Shown: in pieces, positions 47,651-61,122 of the stretch
Layout of the letters: each line of letters opens with the position of its first letter
Position numbering within the stretch: position 1 is the stretch's first letter
NCBI GenBank assembly: GCA_049724395.1
Contig: JAUGWO010000062.1
Location: 186,001-250,000, forward strand
Direction: 5' to 3'
Origin: Spongospora subterranea f. sp. subterranea
Taxonomy: Eukaryota; Endomyxa: Phytomyxea; Phytomyxea; Plasmodiophorida
DNA: 64,000 bases
Notes under the pieces: model-generated
The model's input: the letters and a program-made list of their open reading frames with translations, nothing else
Told to the model about the DNA's origin: nothing
Database searches by the model: none
Program-made: the position numbers and the translations under genes

Positions 47651-47933
47651 CGACCGGAAATTCTAGAAATTTCCAGTATTCCTTAGTATTCCTCTGATAA
47701 ATCAGTCACAGATTGCCAGCCGGCTCGGTCAAAAAGTCTGCAGTTTTGGTGACAACACAGTTTTCAAATCAATACGAAATTCATCGCCTCCATGTAGACC
47801 TCACCAAAGATCATCTTTGCAATAGATATTTTTTTTTTAATGTGAGATGTCCCGCTTGATTATCATAGATGTCATTATCGTGTGGCTAATACTAACTTTC
47901 CCCACATGATTTCTGAAAGTGATGGTTTATAGA

Positions 47934-49100
47934 TTAAGCGATATCTAACGCTGGCGGTAATGGTAGATCCGGGCAGTATGTCTGAGCCAGACACACTAAT
48001 GTCTCCTGTTCAACAACAGGATTATCTTTGGTCATCTGTAAAATGGAATCGGATCCTGCGTTATCGGCAAAGAGACTCTCGAACATACCTCATATAAAGA
48101 ATTCAAGGTGTGAAGAAGATTGGGATAGCGAACAGCCGCCTCTGGATGAGAACGGATAGATTGTTCTAGAACCAATATGCTTTCTGATGGCTTATCAACA
48201 TATACTAACGCACATGCTAAATTGATTGAGGCGGGAATATGTCCATGATCACGTCTCACAATCTTATACAGCATCTCTATTGCGGCGATGAACTGATTCT
48301 GCCGGATTAGACAACAGGCAAGCTCGACTAGGATATCCAGACTAGGATTGGGGATAGCATTGAGTAAATCAATCGCTGATTGGCACTTCCCAGCACGAAG
48401 TAGGATATGAGCTTGGCGAATATCGCTAATCGTCTCAATTGACGATAACAATCCGAGAGCCTGGGACACGCGACCTGCTGAGATATACGCCTCGATCAGG
48501 GAATAACGAACGAGATCAACGTTAGTTTGTTCGGGACGCGATTCAAGTGAGTGTAGCAGGGTTTCTAAGGCCGTTATTCTCCCTGGACAATGAACACCGT
48601 TATTGATGAGGGCAAGAGTCGTGAACATACGTTGATGATTAACCTGGAAGTGGTCTGAGATCGGCTTCAAGAACAGATATGATAATGTGATTATTAACAA
48701 TGGCTTTATATGATAATATAAGATGATCTATATCCTGAACCAGATTTAATCTATCCAAAGATCGTATGGCGTATTCCAGAGCGCTCGATAACATATTAAT
48801 CTGCATGTGCCCATGAGATGCACCATCTAATAATTGACGGCAACATGCTAATGAATCCCGATATTGCCCATTATCCTATAATATCCTGTGGTTATTATCT
48901 AAAGCGATATATTCAGGACAGATTACGTATAAGGCAATCCAGTTGAGGTCCTGAGGTACTATCATTGACCGGGTTGGGACAGAGCCCTTAAAGAAGTCAT
49001 TAAGAATCGTGGCATCAGAGCGATGGATATGATCGCTGGCGTGATGATGTATTGACGCTATCTGGGCCAGAGATAAAGTCATGTCGGCAATGGCCTCCAT
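47934..49100 (-). CDS. TPR protein resembling TRAPPC12
   Basis: From ATG 49100 (MEAIADMTLSLAQIAS) down to a stop near 47934. The pieces include a helical N-part (IALYVICPEYIALDNN), a TPR series (YSLIEAYISAGRVSQALGLL, then AIDLLNAIPNPSLDILVELA, then SINLACALVYVDKPSESILV) and a terminal LLHTLNSLYE. The order matches the C-terminal half of TRAPPC12, a TRAPPIII tethering subunit with the motif 'NNxAVCLLYLGRL ... FNLCTLYELES'. The last junction (about 48060) does not keep frame cleanly. The usual long N-terminal region is missing upstream, where the 20-bp minisatellite lies. Confidence 0.45.
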
Positions 49101-49123
49101 GGTAATGATGGCGATAAAGGATG

Positions 49124-49463
49124 GGTCTACCGGGGAGTCAGGCGGTCTACCGGGGAGTCAGGCGGTCTACCGGGGAGTCAGGCGGTCTACCGGGGAGTCA
49201 GGCGGTCTACCGGGGAGTCAGGCGGTCTACCGGGGAGTCAGGCGGTCTACCGGGGAGTCAGGCGGTCTACCGGGGAGTCAGGCGGTCTACCGGGGAGTCA
49301 GGCGGTCTACCGGGGAGTCAGGCGGTCTACCGGGGAGTCAGGCGGTCTACCGGGGAGTCAGGCGGTCTACCGGGGAGTCAGGCGGTCTACCGGGGAGTCA
49401 GGCGGTCTACCGAGGAGTCAGGCGGTCTACCGGGGAGTCAGGCGGTCTACCGGGGAGTCAGGC
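49124..49463 (+). repeat. 20-bp minisatellite, about 17 copies
   Basis: Unit GGCGGTCTACCGGGGAGTCA, 20 bp, repeated about 17 times with only one or two base differences (for example CCGAGGAG at about 49410). Degenerate CTCTACCAGA units trail on the right to about 49520. Three units make 60 bp, so on + all three frames read the same 20-aa repeat without stops; on - the unit contains stops. The array is much more GC-rich than its flanks. Confidence 0.97.
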
Positions 49464-49792
49464 ACTCTACCAGATCATTGACTGATTTACTGCACGTACT
49501 CTACCAGACCTTCTTCGAGCTCTACCCTCTATTATGTCATGGTCACGGTCCTACCATCTCAGGGTAACCAGTTGAGCCATGGTTGATTGCTACATCGTGC
49601 GGTGAAAGTGCGGTAAACATAGCTCCAGACTGTAATATGTATGTACAGTATAATGTATCTTGATCACCACTGCGTTACAGTGATCGGGTTATCCCACGAG
49701 TCCATGACCGCCATCGGCCATCGGGGCACAGTAGCTCGTTACTGGCAAAGGGCACCCGACATCCATCGTTGCATTGTCGGGTCAGAGTCGTC

Positions 49793-50419
49793 ATGATTAC
49801 AATATTTTCCCACTTCAAGCTAATTTGCACATCCATACAATGCAATTCTACATTATTACGGCCATTTGCATCGATAGCATCGGCTAATGGGCGAGTAGCC
49901 GGAGTTGACCAGCTCGTTCCAGTTCCAGCTACCACATCGTCCTATTCGGTACCCAAACGCATTTTAGCTCCATCGGTCCGTATCGACCATGTTCAAGATT
50001 GTGCCCAAAATAATGGCCCTGAGGCCAAAAGGTGATTGCATTTATCAGATGCGTATTTCTACATAACTTTATCAATTAGGCTATATGCTGTATTCGCTAT
50101 TGAAGGGAAACAGTTCAAGGTGGTAGCTGGTGATACTGTTATGACACCACATCTGAAAGGTGTTGATATTGGCTCAACGATTCGCCTGGACAGCGTCTTA
50201 CTTGTTGGGGGAGTGGATTTCACTTGTATTGGGCGGCCACATGTTGAGAACGCGTCAGTGATGGCATCTGTGGAAGAGCAAGCGCAAACTGCCAAACTCA
50301 TAGTATTCAAGAAAAAGCGAAGGCAGGGATACCGAAGGACGAGAGGTCATCGCACTGATGTCACTATATTGAAGATTGACGATATCACCCTGGAAGACTC
50401 AGCAGCTAGAACAGAATGA
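49793..50419 (+). CDS. MRPL21: Mitochondrial ribosomal protein bL21m
   Basis: Large-subunit ribosomal protein L21, which binds 23S-type rRNA. Two exons (49793-50031 and 50080-50419; 48-bp intron) give 192 aa. The N-terminal exon is basic and hydroxylated (STLLRPFASIASANGR), fitting a mitochondrial presequence. The second exon holds the L21 core: YAVFAIEGKQFKVVAGD, then LDSVLLVGG, then VFKKKRRQGYRRTRGHR and TDVTILKID, all family hallmarks. The stop lies about 100 bp from the convergent DYRK gene. Confidence 0.88.
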
Positions 50420-50521
50420 TAAAGCTACAATGGTGCCAACATATGATTCATGCGTTCATGGAATTGTTTATTATATTGTCCGCGTTGTCAGAATATTATC
50501 AACCGACAACATCTGCTCGAT

Positions 50522-52331
<1,810 letters not shown>

Positions 52332-52982
52332 CAGGTCAATCGTAAGACAATGAGGCGATAAGATCGTCGCCAACAAAGGCGCACCTTGATGATGGTTTAC
52401 TATATTGAACTCGCAGCTGCTTACAAGGAGCCATTGATATGATTATATTGACACTAAGGTCATCATTTCGTCAACGCTGAAACAAATAAAGCGAGAAGCG
52501 CTAAATGAAGGTTCAAGGGTCGTACAGATTCGATCTCAAATCTTTCCGTGATCCAAAAAGAAGATACTGGTTTTTATGAAGTTAAACATCGTGACAATAA
52601 CACAAATGAGCGATATGTCACCGCTCAATAGTCAAATGAATCAACACCAAAGTTCGTTATTGTCGGGCATGACAGTCCAGCCAAGATAGAGACTACACTG
52701 TAGTGAGGCCCCCCTCCCCCGTCAGGATTGTGTCCGCATACCCCATGTTACAATACTCTTCCTGTACACCATGTACGTACACATAGCTGACATAGTCACA
52801 GGTCCAAGGATGAGAAGGATTGCATTTACTAGAGGAGGCCCCCTCCATTCCTCACTGAGCAACCTCCCTCACCCGCTCATCAGTCAACTCCCTTAACAGA
52901 GCACAGATTTTGTATCGCGCTCTTGGTCGGCAAAACTGTCAACCTGCAGAAATAGTGGGGACGAGCGATACAATAATACATC
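52332..52982. other. Divergent intergenic region between DYRK and ARPC4
   Basis: About 650 bp with no supported gene. It contains C/CT-rich strings (GGCCCCCCTCCCCCGTCAGG about 52707; GGAGGCCCCCTCC about 52834) that may be promoter elements for one or both genes. Confidence 0.4.
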
Positions 52983-53642
52983 ATGGTACCGATTAGTCAT
53001 CGCCTTCTTCATTTATTCCCTCATCTGCTGATGTATAGTCTAAAACTCTAGCTCCTTATCTTACCGCTGTTCGCCAGACACTTACGGCTGCCCTCTGTAT
53101 CCGCAATTTCGCCTCCCAAAAAATTGAACGGCACAACAAGCCTGAGGTTGAGGCCAGGTTACAATGCATATCTACGTTTGGCCAGTTTGATTAATTTATT
53201 GTCTAGGATGAATCCTGAACTGTTATTAACGCCTGTGGTTATTTCTCGCAATGAACGTGAAAGGACGATGATCGAAGGGTCTATCAATTCTGTTCGAATC
53301 TCTATCGCTATCAAGCAAGCCGATGATTTGGAGGTGGTACTGGCCGACCGCTTCTCCCGTTTCTTAATGCAGCGCGCTGAAGAATTCCACATTTTGCGTC
53401 GAAAATCAATCGATGAAACATTCAATGTTCCTTTGAAATCGGGAGGTTTTGAGCAAAAGCGATACGATATCAGCTTTCTCATCACAAATTTTCATACTGA
53501 GGATATGTTGAAACTCAAGTTGATCGATTTCATCATCGAATTCATGAATGAAATCGATAAAGAGATCAGTGAGATGAAGCTAAACGTGAACAGTCGGGCC
53601 CGTGTCGTTGGAGAACTCTTCTTGCAGCAGTTCGTGGCGTAA
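52983..53642 (+). CDS. ARPC4: Arp2/3 complex subunit 4
   Basis: ARPC4 is the core scaffold subunit of the Arp2/3 actin-branching complex. Exons: 52983-52985 (ATG only), 53039-53157 and 53207-53642, with introns of 53 and 49 bp. Joined, the protein begins [18 protein letters not shown] and continues [24 protein letters not shown], then [34 protein letters not shown] and [18 protein letters not shown], nearly identical in pattern to animal ARPC4. At 185 aa it is about 17 residues longer than usual because of an insert (about [18 protein letters not shown]) just before YDISFL. Confidence 0.93.
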
Positions 53643-53835
53643 CTATAGTAGTAATCAACAACATGTCATTTTCTATTTTATTGAGGGCGTACTTACAGTG
53701 TGTCGTTATGAGTTGGGCACAAACCAAATAGTCATAATTAAACCACGTATCACTTATTGAATTGGCGATAGATCAGGAAGATATATTGGAGTTATGTCAG
53801 GTGAGGTTTAGATTTTAAAAATGGCGCCCGATTGC

Positions 53836-56217
53836 TCAAGCAGCTTGCATTTGAATGTGATTTTGGCTTGAATTTCTCGGTTGAGCTCCCCTTCTTCGGT
53901 TGCATAATGCACATGCACAGAGGAGGAACGACAGGATGAGCACACTTGCAACAACAACGCTGATGATTGTGCTCCATACAGGGCGCTGGGCTATTAATGA
54001 CAGATCATCAGCCACACATATAGCGTCACCAGAATTGCATGTGAATGTCTTATTGCTGGCGATTGTCGACTCAACACAATATCCAGATACACAAACTCGG
54101 GAGCTATCGATAGGGCCATTATTGCCACAAGGGGATCCATCGTTTGGGGCGTTAGACCACAACTGATCGCAAGATCGGTCTTCTGAAGAAGACCGACAGT
54201 GCAGTCTTGAACAGAGGGAGGTAGTAGGGCAGGAGCGAGCTTTAACGTCAATGGGAAATTCGGCTTTGGTCAGAGAGGCTGATCCCGGTACGTTAGCGCT
54301 GCTGCATTGTCCATCACGTGACAGGATACAGACGCCAAGATAGCAGTTGGAGGCTGCCCCCATCCAATCTGTACACATATTGGACGAGGGTAGGAATACA
54401 TCCTCGGGGCAATGACCGGACTGCCCAGAGCACGTCTCCGGCACATCGCACTGAGTGTTCTGAGTTGGACACGTTAATGATCGTCATGGGTGGAAATCTC
54501 TCAATAATTACCCTTGATGAACGGCAGACAGAACCTTTTTTTTTATATTGGCCATTGTCGCAGCATGCCTCAGAGTTGGCGCATCGGCATCGTGGGCGAA
54601 CAATTTTACAGCTTTCACAACAGTCATCCGACTGGAGTCCTGGGTCGCATTCCTCACCAGGATCAATGAATCCGTTACCACAAGTTTTTCCCAAAGGAAG
54701 TTGACGGGACGATGATAAACATGCAGCCATGTGACCATTGTTGAAAGCTGACGTAGACGAGGGCGAGAACTCTGTGGAATACGACCATGAGGATGAAGAT
54801 GGGCTCATGATGAATCCTTTGCGGTCATCGTGAGCTAGACCTAAATTATGTCCAAGCTCTACATGTAGCTCAGTGTTGTGTAAACCGTAATGAAGTTCAA
54901 GGCGACATACCGTGTGCGAAAATCTGTGCATGATACGATGGGATACGAGTTGTAGATTCGACGACACCGACAGCATTATTTCCCTCTTTGCATACCGTGT
55001 CCATAAAAGCCAGCCCCTTTATTGGGCCATCAAATCCACGCCCTGAGAACAAGTGAATCGCATCAAATGATCCGAACTATCCTGGCCAATAGATGCATTT
55101 AGTGAAATGTGGCGAAAGTAAACGTCGATAAACAGGTCCTCATTATACCTGGTTAACAAGAATTCTATGGTTGATCATGTTCCAGTCTCTGAATGTGGAT
55201 AATAGCGTTCCTGAATCAATCTCGTCTTCTCTTTTACTGGTTGATTCGCAGTCAGTTCCATCGCCGTGTGGCATGATACGCATCCATTATGCCCATCTAT
55301 TGTTGTATTGCAAGATCGGTATTCGATCTCTTCAGGAATCACAGAACGAAAAGTTAACTGGCCAACCAAGACAATTCTGACACATGTGTCGAATGATGCG
55401 GCAGCATAGTATCCATCTGAAGGGCGCAGATCATTCATAGGGACAAATCAATAATAATTACAGTCATAAATCATACCTGCAATATTCACAATGGCACTAG
55501 ATTGAAAAGTCGTCACGTTGGTCAGCAGTTCATATCTGGAAAGATCGTTCACAATCAGCACCTTTACATATTGTCAGATATTTTTTACGATTCGATGTGC
55601 TTGCGAAGTACCTGAATATACTTGATGGACTTATTATTACAGTTATCATGCTGTACTGATGCGTATCCGCTTTGTGGCATAACAGATAAAGATGACAGCT
55701 GCACACGGTTTTGGGCTTGGTCAACAGCGCCGTGCTCCATATCTCTGAGCACTGTTTGTCCATAATGTCGCGCGGCAATGTGTTGGGATTGCCCTTTTTC
55801 CCTCGTGATCCCGTATGATCCTGGATATATATGGATAACAGAAAGGTCTTTCATATGAAGCATCGCAACCATCTCTTGACCGTTTCCGGATATCGATAGA
55901 GATGCATATACTACAGGGCAGTACTCTAGTTCACGATCAGTCTCGTCCCGCCACATCTCCATATGAAGGCTATCTGCGGTTAAGTCATTTCCAATCTCAT
56001 TCAGAGATCCATCCAGTTGTCTTTCGATTGACCGATACGATGAACTAATCCATCTCGTGTTTGGCCGTGTCAAAAACGATATTGTGTGGTTGAACGCGTG
56101 AACACTGAACCACCTTCTTGCCTTATGATCCACTGTGATAACGGGACGAACCTCCTCGTGCATTTCTTGACCACAAACGCAATATACGATCATGCTCACA
56201 ATGACCATGATCATCAT
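53836..56217 (-). CDS. ADAM-like membrane metalloprotease
   Basis: Minus multi-exon gene. The ATG at 56217 gives a signal peptide (MMIMVIVSMIVYCVCG), then a propeptide-like region. The metalloprotease domain ends with KEGNNAVGVVES and the zinc site IFAH-ELGHNLGLAHDD, the HExxHxxGxxHD consensus restored across an intron at about 54870-54915. A disintegrin-type region follows (CGNGFIDPGEECDPG, CCESC, CRCANSEACC), then DVPETCSGQSGHCPEDVF, a cysteine-rich region, one membrane helix (WSTIISVVVASVLILSFLLC) and a short basic tail. The catalytic residues are intact, so active ectodomain shedding or host/matrix proteolysis is possible. Exon borders between 55000 and 55580 are not fully resolved. Confidence 0.85.
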
Positions 56218-57787
56218 GGTCTTCGTCAGGAATTTCGAGGAAATCACTCAACGATATCGTGGGGCGTAGGGATTAGTGGATGAGATAAGAAGGGCGGAAC
56301 TATAGTGATTTTAAGATAAAGCAGCGGTTACAGGAACGATCAACTGCAGAGATAAAGTCGTGCTCCTTTGAGTCTTTAAGGGGTAAAGGGTGGGGGGTAA
56401 ACTGGGGTTTAGCGTTACCTCAGACCTAATATACTCAAACCTACCCCCTATCCGTGATTATGATCTCATCGTATCGCTCTTCGCCCTTCTCTAAATAGAT
56501 TGTGTTGTCGATCCCAGTCTGTCGTATCACAGGGTGCTCATCTTCCGAACATATTGTCACTGGTCGGAGGTGTCCGGCTGAGGACGGGGCGGTTTGGTGA
56601 GCAAGCAGGTCTTTTCAATATTTGAATGAAGCCATGGAAGGGATGATCCCTGGCAAACGTTTCCAGCAGCATAAATTTCCCTGTTGAATCTGGCCCTGTA
56701 CGTCAAGAACATCGTGTGCCGTTTTGGAACCGTGACATTCGTAGATATTTCTAACAGCAGAGTACGGCAAGACAGCATCACCCGGCCAAGTGTTGATGAT
56801 GACAATATCTCGGCCTTTGAGCATGGACAACTTCGAGGCACGTCTCGTCTTGTCAGTGAAGCGTCGTTTTCACATGTCAAGGTCGTCTTCACCCCGTCTT
56901 TTTCTACAGCACGACTGCTTTTTTCAATCCGATAGGGCACGTGGATTTTTTCTTCGCAAGCCCTGGGACATGTGTTATTGATTGTAATTGAATTAACTAA
57001 AAAAAATCAAAGGTCGTAATAGCAGTGAAACAGATTACTGTAGTTTTTCAGCTCGGTTTGCGAGTTGAAGACAATAAGCAACAGATTTCAATGGGCAATG
57101 GACGAGCTGCTTATCTAACGCCTTTTCCAATGGATTGTCAAAGGTCGCGTTTCGGAGTCCCTTGGCAAAGAATGACCCAACTCACTCAGACGGTAATGCA
57201 AGCAAATTCTCCACATGAGAAAATATCTTGATCGCCGTAGTCATGTGCACCCCAATTAGCAGCAATCCACAAGTTTGTCGTTGACAGGGTGCGGCCTGCA
57301 GTTGGTGTTACCCACCGTAACTGTGTCCGCTAATAGTGATACCCACCATGGCCCATCATTACCGACTCTCTCTCTCATCAGCGACTCCTATTTTATAATC
57401 ATATGATAACGCTATCCTAATGACTCCTTCTGTAGAATTCATATCCGATTCAGTCTCGATCGTGCTGGACGGGGATCAGACATGATCTTGCTGACCGGTC
57501 TGTTGACAGGCGCAGGTTCGCTATGTCTTTATTGCAAAAACAGATAAGGCGATGGATTAGGTTTGATGAAGGCAGTAGTAATCTCTATATGACATGTTTG
57601 ATAAACTGCTTTGTCCGCGATTTATGCTCTGATGTGGTAATGATATGCAAAGCTGCTGTATCGGGGATATCGGGTAGGATTGTCATATAGCACCATCTCC
57701 TGTTTTCTTATCACTGCTGCACTACTATGTCTCAGTTTGTATGGTGTCTGTTCAAGATAATTACTCAATATTAAGGTTGGTGGCTAT
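56218..57787. other. Gene-poor interval, about 1.5 kb
   Basis: Minus frames at 56557-56940 and 56615-56830 overlap in different frames. The second (SMLKGRDIVIINTWPGDAVL) looks coding-like, so a small or decayed gene may lie here, but no family is recognised. A plus frame at 57025-57231 is unsupported. The upstream exons of VAC14 may lie in about 57520-57780; I could not place them. Confidence 0.3.
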
Positions 57788-59557
57788 ATGTGTCAGGTTA
57801 AACTAATGACAATGGGTTCTCAAAACTGTATCAGGCGTTTTACTCAGCTTGTTCCATACATTCTGAAACTTATCCGTCAAGATCACTCGCGAGGTATCGC
57901 CTATTTTGGCTCGGAATGTATGTGTAGTTTCCTACTAATCCACCTCTGGTGTGCTTACGCTACCCCAGGTCTTTACAATGCCATCAAAACTGATCGCGCC
58001 AACCTGAGTAATATCGTGACCGACGTGCTTCCTCTATTGATGGACATGGCTTCTCGCGATGATCTTTTGACACGAAAGTGTGCCCACTTTCTCACTGATC
58101 TCATTAAAGATGTATTGCTGAATAGTAAACCTGTATCAGAAGTATCTGGTTTGCTCTTGATCATTGAAAATGCATTAATGATCGGAGATACCCGTTCTCG
58201 CACATTCGCCCTCAGCTGGCTCCAATTCTTGCATTCCAGTCAACAAGGCTCCATGGATTTTGCTATTCCGCTGTTATTGCCAAGACTTCAAGGTCCTGAT
58301 AATGACAATACTACATATGCAAGATTGTGTTTACAGTCTCTTTTTCAACACAACAGGTCAACTCAGTGCTTCGAAATTCTTGCGGATTATGCTGCTGACC
58401 GCGAGCAGGATCCCATCTCTAGGGCCGCCGCTTTGCAGTACTTGTCGCAAATGGTCAATGAGACATTTGACCCTTGCAATCTGTCTATGGCGGTCCATGT
58501 AGTACTGCAATGTTTAGATGACTTATATGACCGAGTTTCAGATGCAGCATTTAATGCCCATATGAAGATACTGTCATGTGCGAATCTCAAGCCAATCTTA
58601 GTCGATTTCGACAACTGCATAGGGATCCGGTCACAATCTGCTGCACTCGATCATCTTATCAGGTTTAGCAGACAAATGTCATCTCACTCTGATAGCCGCG
58701 TATCAACAAAGCTTCTGCAAATGCTATTGCGAACCTCCTCCCACCTGATTCCAACTGTTGTTGAAGTCCTCGTTCGGTTTTCACATTCAGATTCGACGCA
58801 TGATAATGTTGTTGCGAACGTTCTTTCTACAATGGCGACCGTTAAAACCGCATTTGATCCAAAACGAGCTGCAGAAATATTTGTATGTCTATCCGAGATG
58901 ATAGGGAGTGATTTGGTATACAGGGACATGGCTGACGTTATATTGCAAAACTCGCTGGTACTAAACGTCACCAATAATGTAATTCATGTACTGCAACTTA
59001 ACCTTCTATTGTCTCCGGCACTGGTCGGACTACGCTTTGCCCTGCACTCCTCAGATCCCGCCCAGTGCTCCGAGATATTTACTCATTTGTTCTCAGCGTG
59101 GGCACACAATCCTGTCGCCGCTATATTAGCCTTGCCTTGTTCTGTCGCGCCTATGAGTTGGCCTGGCTTTTGATTACCGCTATGTACGGGTCCTAAATGG
59201 GTCTCGAACTTTCAATCTGACATTGCGTTCAGGGATAGTATCGTCAAAATCTGGACGATGAACCTATTGGAGCAGATGGTGCAACTAGTGGAACTAGTCG
59301 AATCACCGGCTTTTACCAGGATCAGATTAGACCTAATCCACATTAGCGAATACCCGTTCCTGTTCAAAAGTCTTCATGGTCTTTTGGCATTAGTCCCGCA
59401 GTGCCCCTGTTTTTTTGCGGTAAATGATCGCCTATTGTACTCGGCTATAACGATGCCGTTCAATCCAGTTGTCTCTATCGAGCTCATCCCAAGTTTGGAT
59501 GCCTTCATCAACATCGACTCGCTCTATAGTTTATTCTATAAAACCCACAATTCATAA
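57788..59557 (+). CDS. VAC14: VAC14-like PIKfyve scaffold protein (5' end uncertain, one apparent frameshift)
   Basis: VAC14 is the HEAT-repeat scaffold of the PIKfyve/FIG4 complex that makes PI(3,5)P2. Exons: 57788-57917, 57969-59183 and 59233-59557. The first join restores DHSRGIAYFGSEC-LYNAIK, parallel to VAC14 'DSRVRYYACEALYNIVK'. Further landmarks are FLTDLIKDVLLNS, RSRTFALSWLQFL, LFSAWAHNPVAAILAL and, in the last exon, MVQLVELVESPAFTRIRLDLI then KSLHGLLALVPQC. The frame shifts at about 59130-59140, where LFCRAYELAWLLIT continues in another frame; the exon length also disagrees by one base. VAC14 proteins usually have more sequence upstream, so the first exons may be missing from this model. 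Confidence 0.75.
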
Positions 59558-59572
59558 CTTCTAACGGTTCAT

Positions 59573-60798
59573 TTATTCCATATTTGCTTGCATCAATCCT
59601 TCACTAGCAAAAATGCGAGTATAGGCCGAGCTGGATTGATTGTTAATTTCATTGCACAGTTCTCGCATCGAATGGGTAATTAAAAAGATATCTAACCGCG
59701 ATGGCGGAGTTAGTGAGCCGTATCCTTTATCGGCTTGCAACTTTTGGCGGGCAGCGCTGCGTTGATAGAATTGGTATTTGCCTTGTTCTTGTGAATATTC
59801 ATGAATTGATTCTCCAAGTGCTCGCAGACTGTCCGCAACGCTCCTATGTTGGTGCATGTCTAGTCGATCAAATTCGCAAGCAACAGCACCGTTCTCACGA
59901 AGCTCATAAAGAAACGCGTGGACAAGATTAGAATTGTGAACTTTAACAGGCAGCTCCTCAAATATCGATCTTGAATCAACTTGGAATCGGTTAAACCCTT
60001 CCCTTGACTGGTCCCCGGCTTTGTAAAACCGCATGAATGCGTCAGTTAACCGATATGCACGAATAGACAATGTGCCATAGCAAGTACGTAGAGGATCATA
60101 GATGATGACTACAGATCCTGGAATATTGGTCTGATAATCAAATTGTGTGGCGACAATTGACGACCATGTATTCGATCCACCTTGGTCCTATAACAAAATA
60201 GTAAAAAAGGGTTTTGAAAGTGATAATCCAAACGTACCTGTAATAAATCGGCATTGCTTATGGACTGATACCAACCAACACTATTGCTGTCGACATTCAC
60301 TTCACGCAGCAGCTTCATCATATCTAGCTGATACTGCATATCATCACGAGCTGCCTCATCATCATCAGGGACCTCAGCGGGACCGTTCCTCTGCCAAGGC
60401 TGCTGCCGGGCAGTGGCGGCCGCTACGACATTAGCAGATGGCATGGGGAACGAGCCAGTAACCTCAAGACGCCCGGCCACATCCAGACCAAGGAGCTGTC
60501 CCGATACTGGATCAGGCAACGCCTCATGGGCATGCTTCATGATCTTGATCACTGCCAATCCATCAAGTTGCACTGATTCGAGAGCTGACATGGTGATGAT
60601 GTCCAGCACGCTAGCAGCAAATTTGGGATGTTGGACAACAATCTGGGAATTTTTCAATGTCCGCAGTCCGAACGGACTTGGGTCCGAGAGTCTGAATACA
60701 GTATAGAAAGTGAACTCGGCTCCACGTAGCTGATGATTTCACTTTACCAAAATATGGTGTAGAAGAGAGCGCATTTTCTAAATCGGTAAACTCACCAT
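59573..60798 (-). CDS. EIF3H: Eukaryotic translation initiation factor 3 subunit h
   Basis: MPN-domain subunit of eIF3. Three minus exons: 60798-60796 (ATG only), 60729-60238 and 60187-59573, with introns of 66 and 50 bp; 369 aa. The joined start is M-LRGAEFTFYTVF. The MPN core reads SVQLDGLAVIKIMKHAHEAL, SGQLLGLDV, RLEVTGSFPMP, then MMKLLREVNVDSNSVGWYQS and GSVVIIYDPLRTCYGTLSIR, all eIF3h features. A full JAMM metal site is absent, as usual for eIF3h. The C-terminus is helical. The stop is 15 bases from that of VAC14 on the other strand. Confidence 0.88.
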
Positions 60799-61122
60799 TG
60801 TTTATCCTTTGATTTTATCTATACTTGGTTGCGAGTGCATTAGCACAATATCTCGGTTTGTCAAAGTTATTCCATGTCAAAAGTCGCGTAATGTTTAGCG
60901 CAGCCTGCGCGATAAGTGAATTATTGATGACCAGACTGATATGGGTGTCATGACAGGTTAGCGCAGCCTGCGCGATAAGTGAATTATTGAGATGTCTCAT
61001 GTCTGTATCCCCGATAATTGACCAGACTGATATGAGTGTCGTATACATGACAGGTCTTGTTACACAATATTAGTTCATTTGATTAGTGGTTTTTTACAAA
61101 AAGAGAGCGAGTTGAAAAATCG
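60799..61122. promoter_or_regulatory. Divergent eIF3h/SEC3 promoter region with direct repeats
   Basis: A 324-bp spacer between two genes transcribed away from each other. Element A (33 bp, TTAGCGCAGCCTGCGCGATA then AGTGAATTATTGA) occurs identically at 60895-60927 and 60958-60990. Element B (GACCAGACTGATATGRGTGT...CATGACAGG) occurs at 60929-60957 and 61020-61054. Each A contains the palindrome GCGCAG-C-CTGCGC. The arrangement A-B-A-B suggests a local duplication of a regulatory block. Confidence 0.6.

Noticed and set aside
49081-49567. Two plus-strand ORFs with a 20-aa GGLPGSQAVYRGVRRSTGES-type repeat
   Set aside because: Produced by the 20-bp minisatellite read in two frames; no coding context.
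56557-56940. 127-aa minus-strand gene
   Set aside because: Coding-like signal switches between two frames and no family matches; left as unassigned.
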